Made by a program: the position numbers and the translations under genes
The notes under the pieces: model-generated
The model's database searches: none
Seen by the model: the letters and a program-made list of their open reading frames with translations, nothing else
Told to the model about the DNA's origin: nothing
NCBI GenBank assembly: GCA_037445575.1
Contig: JBBIKH010000004.1
Span: forward strand, 1 to 64,000
Direction: 5' to 3'
From: Oleimicrobium sp037445575
Lineage (GTDB): Bacteria > Zhuqueibacterota > Zhuqueibacteria > JANLFK01 > Oleimicrobiaceae
DNA length: 64,000 nucleotides
Part shown: positions 7,536 through 17,886 of the stretch, in pieces
How the letters are laid out: the number at the start of each line of letters is the position of its first letter
How positions within the stretch are numbered: position 1 is the stretch's first letter

Positions 7536-7677
7536 CTAACACGCCTCTTGCCGCTATGTGTCGGCATAACACGCGCTGGTAGGTAGATTGGCACGTTCTC
7601 CGTTTTCAATGCTCTTGCCCTATGTCACAAAAAGCGTCTTCATGGTATGCGCTTTCCGTGCAACACGCAACAGCTTC
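7534..7677. other. Candidate attI region
   Basis: This is the gap between the integrase 3' end and the first cassette gene, where attI lies in inverted integrons. On the minus strand it holds two possible crossover cores, GTTATGC (7570-7564) and GTTAGAT (7540-7534). The second matches GTTRRRY exactly and abuts the cassette start codon. The position is the main evidence. Confidence 0.4.
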
Positions 7678-8658
7678 TCATGAGTCATCCACCGGACTCT
7701 TGACTCTACGGCCGCCTCGGTTTAAGACGTGCCTATAGACCATCGTCGTCCGTACGCCTTTGTGTCCAAGAAGCTCCTGCAGGGTGCGAATGTCGTAGCC
7801 TGCTTCGATCAAATGCCTCGCAAACGAGTGGCGCACCGTATGACACGTTGCTCGCCTCGCAAGTCCTGCCTTGGCAACTGCTTCCTTGAGCGCGTTATGC
7901 ACGATGGACTCAGCCACATGGTGCCGTCCTTGCTTTCCCGCCCTCTCATTGCTCCACGGCTTCTGCCCCGAAAGACCCACTGCCAGCGCTGTTCCCGACG
8001 GGCATTCGGATACTTCCTCTCCAACGCCCCAGCCGGTCGGACACCTCCACCCGTCAGCAAGGTCTTTCTCATGCACACCCTTCACCCCGCGGAGATGTGC
8101 CTGCAGCGGCCGCTTGAGTGCCACAGGTACCATCGTCACGCGGTGTTTTGCACCCCTTCCACCACGGATGAGAATCTCATTCCGAACAAAGTCAACGTCT
8201 TCTACGCGCAGCCGGAAGCCTTCCATCAGGCGCAAGCCTGCACCATACATCGGCAAGGCCATGGGCCACCTGTCGCCATACAGGCCGCTCAGAACCGCGT
8301 TGACCTCCTTGTGTGTCATGACGACGTGCAACCTGGTCGGCCTCCGCACGGAAATCACCTCGCCGAGGTCGGTGATCTCGCGCCAGAGGACATACCGGTA
8401 GAGAGACAGCCAGGCTGAAAGGGCTTGGATCTGCGTCGAGGCGCTGACCCGTTTCTTCACGGCCATATTGGTCAGAAAAGCATTGATTTCCCGACCGCCC
8501 ATCTCCACCGGATGGCGCTTGCCGTAAAACAAAACGAACCGCTTGATCCAGTGGACGTAGGCTTCCTCACTTCGGCGGGCGCAGCGGCTGGTACTAATGC
8601 CCTGGCGCGTCTGTCCAAGAAGTTTCGGCTTCCTGTCAGCAATGGCAATATGGTTCAT
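7678..8658 (-). CDS. intI: Integron integrase (tyrosine recombinase) with two compensating frameshifts
   Basis: The 326-residue frame follows the IntI pattern: RSEEAYVHWIKRFVLFYGKRHP and LTNMAVKKRVSASTQIQAL in the core-binding domain, GAGLRLMEGFRLRVEDVDF with the first catalytic Arg, then CHTVRHSFARH, LLGHKGVRTTMVYRHVL with the His-Arg-His-Tyr set. Between about 8052 and 7966 the observed frame is out of register. The frame one base over reads GALERKYPNARREQRWQWVF, the IntI-specific segment that separates integron integrases from XerC/D. One extra G near 8050-8052 and one missing G near 7966-7969 restore it. Either these are read errors or the integrase has lost this patch. ATG 8658 follows a strong promoter. 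Confidence 0.9.
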   Translation of the reverse strand: MNHIAIADRKPKLLGQTRQGISTSRCARRSEEAYVHWIKRFVLFYGKRHPVEMGGREINAFLTNMAVKKRVSASTQIQALSAWLSLYRYVLWREITDLGEVISVRRPTRLHVVMTHKEVNAVLSGLYGDRWPMALPMYGAGLRLMEGFRLRVEDVDFVRNEILIRGGRGAKHRVTMVPVALKRPLQAHLRGVKGVHEKDLADGWRCPTGWGVGEEVSECPSGTALAVGLSGQKPWSNERAGKQGRHHVAESIVHNALKEAVAKAGLARRATCHTVRHSFARHLIEAGYDIRTLQELLGHKGVRTTMVYRHVLNRGGRRVKSPVDDS

Positions 8659-8688
8659 AGTCGCCCCCGTGTCCTCAACGGCCCTTTT

Positions 8689-8717
8689 AGTATAAGAAAA
8701 AAGAACGCAAGAGTCAA
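8689..8717 (-). promoter_or_regulatory. intI promoter
   Basis: On the minus strand TTGACT (8717-8712), 17 bases and TATACT (8694-8689) form a near-perfect sigma70 promoter, 30 bases before the integrase start codon. It matches the form of the host housekeeping promoters. I see no LexA-type box over it. Confidence 0.75.
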
Positions 8718-8804
8718 GCAAAAAGTCTGTCCTATTTTTAAAGAGGTCAGGCTGCAGGAAAAACCTCTCATGCCCAGCTGAGCTCGCCCTCGGAAAGATT
8801 GCAG

Positions 8805-8833
8805 TTGCAATTGGGGACCTTTTGTTGTAATTT
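8805..8833 (+). promoter_or_regulatory. Ornithine aminotransferase promoter
   Basis: TTGCAA (8805-8810), a 17-base spacer and TAATTT (8828-8833) lie 45 bases before the start codon. Confidence 0.55.
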
Positions 8834-8877
8834 TCGAAAAGTCGTGGGTAGGTCAGCCCAGCGCGGAGGTCGTTCGC

Positions 8878-10083
<1,206 letters not shown>

Positions 10084-10123
10084 GATGCAACCGGAGCTGT
10101 GTCCCTAACATGCGAGGAGCAGC

Positions 10124-12024
10124 GTGACCGACCAAGGAGGACAACCGAGTAAAGGCCGCTCGCCGTGGCTTTGGGTGCCCAGTTTGTACTTCGCCGAAGG
10201 CATCCCCTACATTGTGGTGATGACGGTATCTGTGATCTTTTACAAGCGCATGGGCATTTCCAATGCCGAGATCGCCCTCTACACCAGCTGGCTCTACCTG
10301 CCGTGGGTGATCAAGCCGCTGTGGAGCCCGGTGGTGGAGATCATCAAGACCAAGCGGATGTGGATAGTCCTGATGCAACTGGTCATCGGCGCCGCCTTGG
10401 CTTCCGTGGCCCTGACCATTCCGCTGCCGAATTTCTTCAAGGTTACCCTGGGCATCTTTTGGCNNNNNNNNNNNNNNNATTCAGTTCTGCCACACACGAT
10501 ATTGCTGCAGATGGCTTCTATATGCTGGGGCTTAGCCAGCATGACCAGGCGTGGTTTGTGGGTATCCGCAGCACCTTCTACCGCTTTGCCATGCTGACCG
10601 GGCAGGGATTGTTGGTGATCCTGGCGGGCTATATTGAAAGCCACACCGGTCTCCGACCGGTGGAGGTGCCGGTTAAAGCGGTGGGGCAAAGGACCGAGAT
10701 CGTGTGGCCAGAGGCGGGACCGACTTTGGCGCAGGAAGGGCCGTTGCGCCTTCTGGTGGTGCCGGATACGTTGGCCATCGGCCTCCAAGTCCGGACCCCT
10801 GCCGAGGTCGAAGCGGTCGTGGCGCGGGCGCGGGAGTGGAACGCCCGCCGCCAGCCCGCAGCCAGGATTGCCGAAGCGCAGCGCAAGGCTGAACGCGCCC
10901 AACATCCCAGTTGGTGGCAGCGCCACGTCGCACGGCCGGTGGCAGGTGCCTTCGTAGCAGTCTTTGGACCGCGCTCAGCAGCTACCGGTGCACCGACGGC
11001 GGCGGGGAACATCGGGGTTATTCGCCTGGCCCTTTCTGGCCCTCCTGCCCCTGGTAAGACGGTCGTCGTCCATTTTGGGCGCGAAGCTGGCGACAAGAGC
11101 ATCTCGCTGGTGGAGGGGGGCAGATTCGAATTCACCAGCGAGAACTGGACCGTGCCTGGCGTAGCAGTCATTCAGCTCGATCCCAAGTTGCGCACACCCT
11201 CCGCAGCGCGCTTTGTGGCCCGCGCCGGCAACGTGCGCCTGTCCTGGACGTTGACCTTTGCCGCCCTGGGCGCCCTCTTCCTGTTGTTCATGGTCTACCA
11301 CCGGTTCATCCTCCCGCACCCAAAGGCCGACGTGCGGAGGAGCGCGGGCAGCGTAACAGCCTTCTTTGCCAATTTTGCGCGCACCTTTGCCGCCTTCTTC
11401 ACCAAGAAGCAGATCGGCATAGCCTTGGCATTGTTGCTCCTCTATCGGCTGGCAGAGGCCCAGCTGGTGAAGATCGCCTCGCCGTTCCTGTTAGATAGCC
11501 AGGAGGCAGGCGGGCTGGCGCTGACCACAGGACAGGTGGGTTTTGTCTACGGGACGGTGGGCCTGTTGGCTCTATCGCTGGGAGGCATCCTTGGGGGCTT
11601 TCTGGTGGCGCGCGATGGTCTCAAGAAGTGGATCCTGCCCATGGTCGTCGCCATCAACGTCCCTGATGCTGTGTACGTCTACCTGGCGCACTTTCAGCCG
11701 GATAACTTCCTGATCATCAACCTCTGCGTGGCAATTGAGCAGTTCGGCTACGGTTTTGGCTACACGGCTTACATGCTCTATATGATCTACATCGCCGAAG
11801 GGGAGTACAAGACTGCCCACTTTGCCATCGCCACCGGGTTTATGGCGCTGGGGATGATGCTGCCGGGCATGCTGAGCGGCTGGGTGCAGGAGCTCATCGG
11901 GTACGAGGACTTTTTCCTGTGGGTGCTCCTTTGCACCATTCCCGGCTTTATCATCGTGGCATTGCTGCCACTGGATCCCGAATTCGGGAAAAAGAGGGAC
12001 GAGGAGAAGCAGAAAGGCAGCTGA
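10124..12024 (+). CDS. AmpG-like MFS permease with a large inserted domain (crosses an N gap)
   Basis: The N-terminal part (GTG 10124) reads PSLYFAEGIPYIVVMTVSVIFYKRMG and LYLPWVIKPLW, typical of the AmpG/PAT permease family. After the N run the protein resumes one frame over with THDIAADGFYML, the AmpG helix-4 motif, then FVGIRSTFYRFAMLTGQGLL. About 210 residues of soluble sequence (Ala/Arg-rich, beta-rich toward its end) follow before the remaining membrane helices. Members of this family import muropeptides or other sugar-peptides for cell-wall recycling. The insert should lie outside the membrane and is not one I recognise. The N-gap length does not keep frame, so its size is only nominal. 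It follows rocD by 40 bases. Confidence 0.8.
10464..10478. other. Assembly gap (15 N)
   Basis: A run of 15 N inside the AmpG-like gene. The frames on the two sides differ, so the real missing length is not 15 modulo 3. Confidence 0.99.
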
Positions 12025-12504
12025 TGGACTTGCCGTCTGTGGACGGGCAGGCAGAGGGGCTGTCACCGGGCGCGCGCCTGCGGGGGGAAGGAGGGGCAAG
12101 TCCCGCGTCGCCGGGCACCTGGCTGACGTTGGCCTCGGCCGCGAAGAGCAGCGTCCTGTGCCTTGGTCGACAGACCGCACGGGAACATCGCGATGCGTGA
12201 CCACCTGCGCCGAGCGGGTCTAGCGGCTCTGCGAGGCCCCGCTCCGTGGGGTGGCCGCACCGTGAGCGTGTGTGCTCCGGCTCACCACACATCTTGCCAG
12301 AGCAATAGCCTTTCGAGCAGCCAATGCCTGCGGCCGTTGGCCCCGTGATGAGCACTGCCGCGGCGGGGGCCCAAATGCCAAGATTTTTGCCTACAGACGT
12401 GGGACTCCACCCGGATCTTCCCCCAATCAGACACCGATCGCAGGCACACCAGAGGGCTTGCGTGCGCGCTGTGCCCCACACCAGAAGGACGGGGATGTTG
12501 AGCG
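12025..12504. other. Intergenic region without recognised genes
   Basis: It lies between the convergent AmpG-like and serine hydrolase genes. No frame gives a recognisable protein. One minus-strand frame holds a hydrophobic stretch and clustered Cys near 12290-12400 but has no start or ribosome site and does not resemble a family I know. No clear terminator T-run is visible. Confidence 0.4.
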
Positions 12505-13701
12505 CTACGGCCCCACTATCGCCGCTGCGACCACGTTGGCCACCAGACTGCGCAGGCGCACCACGCTCCCCACGTCCTTGGGGTGCACGCGGTTAGCCAG
12601 CAGGATCACCGCGGTGTCGGTGCCCGGGTCGATCCAGATGGAGGTGCCGGTATAGCCGGTGTGGCCATAGCCGCCGGCAAAGAGGTCGCCGCCGTTGGAG
12701 GCATAGGAGCTGCTGCAGTCCCACCCCAGGCCGCGTCCATGGCGTGCGACGGCAGGAAAGACAGAGGTCATGAGGCGGACGGTCAACGGGCTTAGGATGC
12801 GCACTTCACCATAGTGTCCCTGGTTGAGCATCATCTGGGCGAAAACGGCCAGGTCCTCGGCCGAGGAGAAGAGTCCCGCGTTCCCGGAAACGCCGCCCTG
12901 TAGGCGGGCCAGTGGATCATGCACGACCCCGTGGAGGGGCACACCATCTACTACCTCGGTCGGCACCACGCGGGGCAACAGCTCTGCGCCGGGGCAGAAG
13001 GTGGTGCTCCCCATGCCCAAAGGCCTGAAGATTTGTTCGCGGGTAAACTGGTCAAGAGGCTGGCCGCTCACCCGGTGTACAATGTGCGCGAGGACAATAA
13101 AGCCCAGGCAACTGTAGTGGAATTCCTGGCCTGGGGGGTTGAGCTTTTTCAGCCTGGCGACAAAAGCCACCAGAGAATCGACCGGGCAGGGTCTGCCATA
13201 GCGGCGGGCAAGGCTATCGGCGTTGGTGTAGGGGGGCAAGCCCGAAGTGTGGGTCAGCAGATGCCACAGGCACGCATCCTCGCCTGCAGTGCCCTGGGCG
13301 TCCTGATAGGGGGTGAATCCCGGCACGAACTGCTTCACCTTGTCTTGAAGACGGAGCTTCCCCTGTTCCACCAGTAGCATAATCGAGGTGGCGGTGGCAA
13401 CTGGCTTGGTGATCGACGCGAGGTCAAAGATCATGTCCTTGGCCATTGCCCTTCGCTCGGGCACCAGCTGAGAGTAGCCATAGGCTTTGTGCATGACGAT
13501 GTGCCCGTGGCGCATAACCAGGACCACCGCCCCGGGTATCTGCTGCTGGGCAATCGCCTCGGCGATGAGCCCGTCTATCCGGGACAATCGCTCACTGGAC
13601 ATCCCCACGGCCTCCGGCTGCGCGGAGGGGAGCCCTGGCCAAGTGTCTTGCGCTGCACCAAGCCACAGCGACACGGCGAGAAGGTAGCAGGTCGCACGCA
13701 T
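12505..13701 (-). CDS. Serine hydrolase of the class C beta-lactamase / EstB family, exported
   Basis: The 398-residue protein has a short signal peptide (CYLLAVSLWLGAAQ). The three motifs of the penicillin-binding-like serine hydrolases follow: SITK (catalytic Ser and Lys) in DLASITKPVATA, YSC at the Tyr-x-Asn position in FHYSCLGFIVL, and HTGYTG in the KTG position near the C-terminus. LAGYGHTGYTGTSIW resembles enzymes that act on beta-lactams, D-amino-acid peptides or esters, so the substrate is open. ATG 13701 is seven bases after GAGGA; the ATG two codons earlier is too close. It follows the GlsB-like gene by 28 bases, probably in one operon. Confidence 0.85.
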   Translation of the reverse strand: MRATCYLLAVSLWLGAAQDTWPGLPSAQPEAVGMSSERLSRIDGLIAEAIAQQQIPGAVVLVMRHGHIVMHKAYGYSQLVPERRAMAKDMIFDLASITKPVATATSIMLLVEQGKLRLQDKVKQFVPGFTPYQDAQGTAGEDACLWHLLTHTSGLPPYTNADSLARRYGRPCPVDSLVAFVARLKKLNPPGQEFHYSCLGFIVLAHIVHRVSGQPLDQFTREQIFRPLGMGSTTFCPGAELLPRVVPTEVVDGVPLHGVVHDPLARLQGGVSGNAGLFSSAEDLAVFAQMMLNQGHYGEVRILSPLTVRLMTSVFPAVARHGRGLGWDCSSSYASNGGDLFAGGYGHTGYTGTSIWIDPGTDTAVILLANRVHPKDVGSVVRLRSLVANVVAAAIVGP

Positions 13702-13729
13702 TGTCATGTCCTCGCAGGGAAAGTGTGTT

Positions 13730-13990
13730 CTATCGTCTGCCGCTCAGCGCGCCAATGACGGCCATAAACAGGGCTGCTCCTACCACGGCCCACAGCACGG
13801 GGATACCGGCGACGACCGGGAACAGAGGGGCATGGAGCTGCCCGGCTAGCCAGCTGCCGATGAGGGCCCCGATCAGACCGATGGCGATATTGGCAAGACA
13901 TCCCCGCCGGGAGTAGCCTGCGATGGCCGCCCCGACGGAGCCGCAGACCGCTGCGACAATCAGGAGCACAAAGAATCCCAGCACCGACAT
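13730..13990 (-). CDS. GlsB/YeaQ/YmgE family small membrane protein
   Basis: The 86-residue product is almost all membrane: three hydrophobic segments separated by Gly-rich turns (AGYSRRGCLANIAIGLIGAL, then GSWLAGQL, ending ALFMAVIGALSGRR). The GxxxxNIxxGxxGAxxG spacing is the signature of the transglycosylase-associated / YeaQ family, whose role is vague (stress response, envelope). GGAGG precedes ATG 13990. It is the first gene of a likely two-gene operon with the serine hydrolase. Confidence 0.85.
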   Translation of the reverse strand: MSVLGFFVLLIVAAVCGSVGAAIAGYSRRGCLANIAIGLIGALIGSWLAGQLHAPLFPVVAGIPVLWAVVGAALFMAVIGALSGRR

Positions 13991-14525
13991 GGCAACCTCC
14001 GGATACTTCTTGTGGGAAGGGACCGACAGGCGTTCGTCGAAGGTAAGGTAAGGAGCCAGGGTGACAAATGCAAGCTAAATCTCTTGCAGATGGAAGGGGT
14101 GACGCAAGCGGTGTCCCTGCGGTGCTCGGTAGTCATTTGACGGCGACGCACGACGACATCGCGGGTCTCTCCAACCCTAACGGCAAAATGGCCATAGTCG
14201 AGAAACACCTGATGGCGCTGAGCGATCCATGCCTTGCCCGGCCCCTTGTCGTGGGCTGAGAAAGGTGGCCTCGTCGCACCCAGCGGAGGTGGTCATGCTA
14301 GCGGACCGAAATCGTGGGGCGAGCGGTGGCCCCGGGTGTCCTCTAGCACCGGACGTGGCGTGCAACCCCTGGCAGACCTGATCCAGCTCCCGCCCGATGG
14401 AAACGCAGCAGGCACCGGGGGACAAGAGGCTGCAAATTGCCCTGTCGTGATGCCGGCGGACGACGCTACCCGAAAAAACCCGGTAAGGTTTTGCCTGACC
14501 TCTCCACAACCGCGGATTTTTCCAC
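13991..14525. other. Divergent intergenic region upstream of RNase R
   Basis: No recognisable protein frame is present between the GlsB-like gene and the rnr promoter. The sequence is GC-rich with scattered short inverted repeats, but I could not match it to a known RNA. Confidence 0.4.
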
Positions 14526-14554
14526 TTGGAAAGGCCAGGCGAATTGCGTATATT
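14526..14554 (+). promoter_or_regulatory. rnr promoter
   Basis: TTGGAA (14526-14531), 17 bases and TATATT (14549-14554). It implies transcription from about 14561, so start codons earlier than that cannot be used for rnr. Confidence 0.65.
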
Positions 14555-14633
14555 GTCTGCTGTAAAGAGGGGGTTGAAGGCAGCAATAAACGCCACCCCT
14601 ACCACGGCATCACCATCACAGAAAGGCTTTTCG

Positions 14634-16814
14634 TTGATCAATGAAGAAAATCTGGCCGCCCAGGTCGAGGCTTTGCTCGCCCAGGAGCCGTTTCGTACGT
14701 ACAAGGCGAAAGAGATCGCCCGGCGGTTGGGCGTGACTCAGGACGGCTACCATCTGCTGCGGGCGGCGTTGCGCCAGCTTGTGGCCACGGGCTCAATTGT
14801 CAAATACCCCCGTAACCGCTACGGTCGGGGACGCCCTGGCCAGGAAGCGACCGGCGTGTTGCGTGTCAAGACCCAAGGATACGGCTTTGTAGTCCGCGAC
14901 GACGGAGGCGAAGACGTTTTCGTCAGCGAGCGCAACATGGGCTTGGCACTGCACCAGGACAGGGTGCGGGTGCGCCTATTTGCCCAGAGCAGCGGCCGTA
15001 GCCCGGAGGGTAAAGTGGTGGAGGTGTTGGCCCGCGCCCGCACCAACATCGTCGGCACCTACAAGCGCGGCCGCAAGTACGGTTTCGTTGTCCCCGATGA
15101 ACTCAAAATCCGGCACGACATCTACGTGCATGACTCCGACGCTATGGGGGCGCAGCCGGGGCAGAAGGTGGTAGTGCACATCACCAATTGGGAGCACGAG
15201 AAGCTCAACCCGGAGGGGCGGATCGTGGAGGTATTGGGATTCCCAGACCAGAGCGGGGTGGACGTCCTGTCGGTGGCTCGCGCATATGACCTGAGCGAAT
15301 CCTTTCCGCCTGAGGTGGAGGAGGAAGCTGCTTCGCTGCCCAGCGTCATCCCTCAACAGGAGATCGCCCGTCGCCTTGACCTCAGAGACACGGTGCTCTT
15401 CACCATCGACCCCCCGGATGCCAAGGACTTTGACGATGCAGTGTCGTTGGAGAGGCTTGCCAACGGACATCTGCTTCTGGGCGTGCACATTGCCGATGTG
15501 AGCTGGTATGTGACCCCGGGCAGGGCGATCGACCGTGAGGCGCGCCGGCGCGGCACCTCAGTCTATTTGGTTGATCGGGCCATTCCTATGCTTCCGGAGC
15601 GGCTGTCCAGCGAGCTGTGCAGTCTTGTGGAGGGCAAGGATCGACTGGCTTACAGCGTGCTCATGGAGCTTACCCCTGCGGCCGACCTGGTGCGGTACGA
15701 GTTCCGCGAGTCGGTGATCAGGAGCCGCCGCCGGTTCTCCTATGAGGAGGTACAGGAGATCCTGGAGGGGGAGCGTCCCGACCCCCTGGCGCCGGTTTTG
15801 GGGCAGATGCGCGCCTTGTCGCAGGCCTTGATAGCCAAGCGCCAGCGCCGGGGCAGTGTCGATTTGGACGCCCCAGAGGTGCAGGTGATCCTGGATGCTG
15901 CTGGGCACCCAGTGGAGATCCGCCCGCGCCCACGCCTGGACAGCCACCGCCTCATCGAGGAATTCATGCTCCTGGCCAATGAGACCGTGGCCCGCCACGT
16001 GGGAGTCTACCTGCGCCGGCAAGGTGATGACGAGATTGAACCGCCTTTTGTCTATCGCATTCATGAAAAGCCCGACCGGCAGAAGATGAGCGAGTTCCTG
16101 AGCTTTGCCGCCGCGTTCGGGGTAGTTGCCCAAGAACCCCCGCGCTTGACCCCCCGCTTTTTTCAGAAGCTTTTGGCACAGGTGACCGGTCTTGAGGCTG
16201 AGCCGATCATCCGCGACGCCATGCTGCGCGCCATGATGAAGGCCCGCTACTCCACCGATAACATTGGCCACTTCGGCCTGGCCTACAAGCACTACACCCA
16301 CTTCACGTCCCCCATCCGCCGCTACCCTGACCTGATGGTGCACCGGCTGCTCAAGGAGTACCAACGGCGCACCGTCGCCGAGGTAATCGGCAGCACCAAT
16401 CGCACAGCCCTGGAGGCGGACTGTCGCCTGGCGTCCGAGCGCGAAGTGGTGGCGCAAGAGGCAGAACGCGAGTCCATCAAGATGAAGCAGGTGGAGTACA
16501 TGGCCGAGCACGTGGGCGAGACCTTCAAAGGGGTCATCTCGCGCATCGTGCCGTTTGGCATCTTTGTGGAATTGACCACGCTGCTTGTGGAGGGGCTTAT
16601 CCAGGTTTCTGACCTTGGCGACGACTATTACGTGCACGACACTCAACGCCACGCCATGATCGGCCAGCGCCGTGGGCGGGTGTTCCGGGTCGGGGATGCA
16701 GTAGTGGTGCGCGTGGCGCGCGTGGATCAAAACCAGCGCCTTGTGGACTTTGTACTGGCAGAAACCGAACACAGCCGTCCGCGCACACGCCGGGGCGGTA
16801 GGCGCACGCTCTAA
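14634..16814 (+). CDS. rnr: Ribonuclease R
   Basis: The product (about 726 residues) has the RNase R order: an N-terminal winged-helix segment (YKAKEIARRLGVTQDGYHLL), cold-shock-like domains (GYGFVVRDDGGEDVFVS and GRKYGFVVPDELKI), the RNB catalytic domain with DPPDAKDFDDAVSLE carrying the metal-binding Asp residues, RYPDLMVHRLL, then a C-terminal S1 domain and a basic tail. It degrades structured RNA 3' to 5', with roles in rRNA and tmRNA quality control. I place the start at TTG 14634, seven bases after AGAAAGG; the frame is open further up, but there it overlaps the promoter. Confidence 0.93.
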   Translation: MINEENLAAQVEALLAQEPFRTYKAKEIARRLGVTQDGYHLLRAALRQLVATGSIVKYPRNRYGRGRPGQEATGVLRVKTQGYGFVVRDDGGEDVFVSERNMGLALHQDRVRVRLFAQSSGRSPEGKVVEVLARARTNIVGTYKRGRKYGFVVPDELKIRHDIYVHDSDAMGAQPGQKVVVHITNWEHEKLNPEGRIVEVLGFPDQSGVDVLSVARAYDLSESFPPEVEEEAASLPSVIPQQEIARRLDLRDTVLFTIDPPDAKDFDDAVSLERLANGHLLLGVHIADVSWYVTPGRAIDREARRRGTSVYLVDRAIPMLPERLSSELCSLVEGKDRLAYSVLMELTPAADLVRYEFRESVIRSRRRFSYEEVQEILEGERPDPLAPVLGQMRALSQALIAKRQRRGSVDLDAPEVQVILDAAGHPVEIRPRPRLDSHRLIEEFMLLANETVARHVGVYLRRQGDDEIEPPFVYRIHEKPDRQKMSEFLSFAAAFGVVAQEPPRLTPRFFQKLLAQVTGLEAEPIIRDAMLRAMMKARYSTDNIGHFGLAYKHYTHFTSPIRRYPDLMVHRLLKEYQRRTVAEVIGSTNRTALEADCRLASEREVVAQEAERESIKMKQVEYMAEHVGETFKGVISRIVPFGIFVELTTLLVEGLIQVSDLGDDYYVHDTQRHAMIGQRRGRVFRVGDAVVVRVARVDQNQRLVDFVLAETEHSRPRTRRGGRRTL

Positions 16815-16907
16815 GGGCACACGGACAGCCACCCCTTGGCGCTCAATCACAATCTGGCGGGGCCTGCGATCGCGGGGGCCGCACCGCGCCAGCATGAGGG
16901 GCAACCC

Positions 16908-17693
16908 ATGACCATACGTGACCTTGCCGAACATGACTTCCAATCCTACCTCTGCTGCCTGGAGGACTGGTCCGAGGAGATCAAGGAGGCTGGTCCCCAC
17001 AAGGCAAACTGGTTCGCCCGTATGCGCGACAAAGGGCTGCGGGTGAAGGTGGCCGAGGAGGAGCAAGTGGTGGGCATGATCCAGTACCTTCCCATAGAAC
17101 AGGCGTGGGTGGAAGGCGCCGGGCTTTACTTCATCCCTTGCATCTGGGTCCACGGCTACAAAGGGAAGGGCGTCGGTGACCGGCAGCACCGGGGGATTGG
17201 CACAGCGCTGCTGACGGCTGCGGAACAAGATGCCCGGGACCGAGGGGCCTTCGGGATGGCGGCGTGGGGCTTGGCCCTGCCTTTCTGGATGAAAGCCTCT
17301 TGGTTCAAGAAGCACGGCTACCGGCCTGCCGACCGCATGGACATGCAGACCTTGCTCTGGAAACCGTTCACGCAGCACGCCGCGCCGCCGCGCTGGATGA
17401 GAGCGAAGAAGACACCGCCGGCAAACCCAGACCGGGTGGAGGTGGTTGCCTTCCTGAGCGGCTGGTGCCCGGCCTTCAATATGGCCTTTGAGCGCGCCAG
17501 GCGGGCGGCAAGCCAGTTCGGCGACGAGGTGCAGTTCGTCTGGATCGACACCGCTGAACGCGGCAATCTGCTGGCATGGGGCATCAACGATGCCCTGTAC
17601 ATCGACGGCAAGCGGATGCGCACCGGGCCGCCGCCCAGCTACGAGGCCATCTCCAAGCGCATCGCCAAGCGGGTACGACGCAGGCGAGCATGA
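16908..17693 (+). CDS. GNAT N-acetyltransferase with C-terminal YoaP-like domain
   Basis: The 261-residue protein has a GNAT fold in residues 1-155, with VVGMIQYLPIEQAWV and the acetyl-CoA loop RQHRGIGTALLTAAEQDAR. A short linker leads to a thioredoxin-like YoaP-type domain: VEVVAFLSGWCPAFNMAF, then VWIDTAERGNLLAWGI, then ALYIDGKRMRTGPPPSYE. This fusion occurs widely in anaerobes and archaea; its substrate is unknown. GAGGGG before ATG 16908 supports this start. It follows rnr by 93 bases. Confidence 0.85.
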   Translation: MTIRDLAEHDFQSYLCCLEDWSEEIKEAGPHKANWFARMRDKGLRVKVAEEEQVVGMIQYLPIEQAWVEGAGLYFIPCIWVHGYKGKGVGDRQHRGIGTALLTAAEQDARDRGAFGMAAWGLALPFWMKASWFKKHGYRPADRMDMQTLLWKPFTQHAAPPRWMRAKKTPPANPDRVEVVAFLSGWCPAFNMAFERARRAASQFGDEVQFVWIDTAERGNLLAWGINDALYIDGKRMRTGPPPSYEAISKRIAKRVRRRRA

Positions 17694-17820
17694 TGCCCGC
17701 CTCTCAGCAGAGGGAACACCGGCCAATGAACCTCATCCGACTTCCTGCGCTTGTGTTTTCGCTAGGCCCCCCGAATAGGGTGGGCCTCAGTTTTGTTGCG
17801 CCGCCCCACAAAGATTTTCC

Positions 17821-17850
17821 TTGCGCGAGAACCTTTGCTGTGCGTACATT
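17821..17850 (+). promoter_or_regulatory. tldD promoter
   Basis: TTGCGC (17821-17826), an 18-base spacer and TACATT (17845-17850), about 36 bases before the start codon. The -35 box is weak. Confidence 0.45.
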
Positions 17851-17886
17851 TAGCAAAGAATGAGAAGGCATCATGAGGAGGAGCAC

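Larger units (their letters stand above)
2907..8717. mobile_element. Chromosomal integron with inverted integrase orientation
   Basis: An IntI-type integrase gene lies next to an array of unrelated minus-strand genes, several of them followed within about 10-60 bases by a 57-129 base imperfect palindrome ending in GTTRRRY. The array lies downstream of the intI 3' end, so integrase and cassettes point the same way. In classic integrons they diverge from attI. The same inverted layout is known for Treponema-type integrons. Flanking genes (guaB, rpsT, rocD) are chromosomal housekeeping genes, so this is a sedentary integron and not a plasmid class 1 element. The left limit is not sharp. Confidence 0.75.

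Noticed and set aside
12290..12480. Minus-strand frame with a hydrophobic stretch and Cys cluster
   Set aside because: No start codon with a ribosome site, and the following sequence is Arg/Pro-rich shadow coding.
14050..14480. Possible structured RNA (RNase P, tmRNA or SRP RNA) upstream of rnr
   Set aside because: None of the conserved core sequences of those RNAs could be found on either strand.
14526..14633. Longer N-terminus for RNase R from TTG 14526
   Set aside because: This start coincides with the -35 box of the promoter, so it lies upstream of the transcript.
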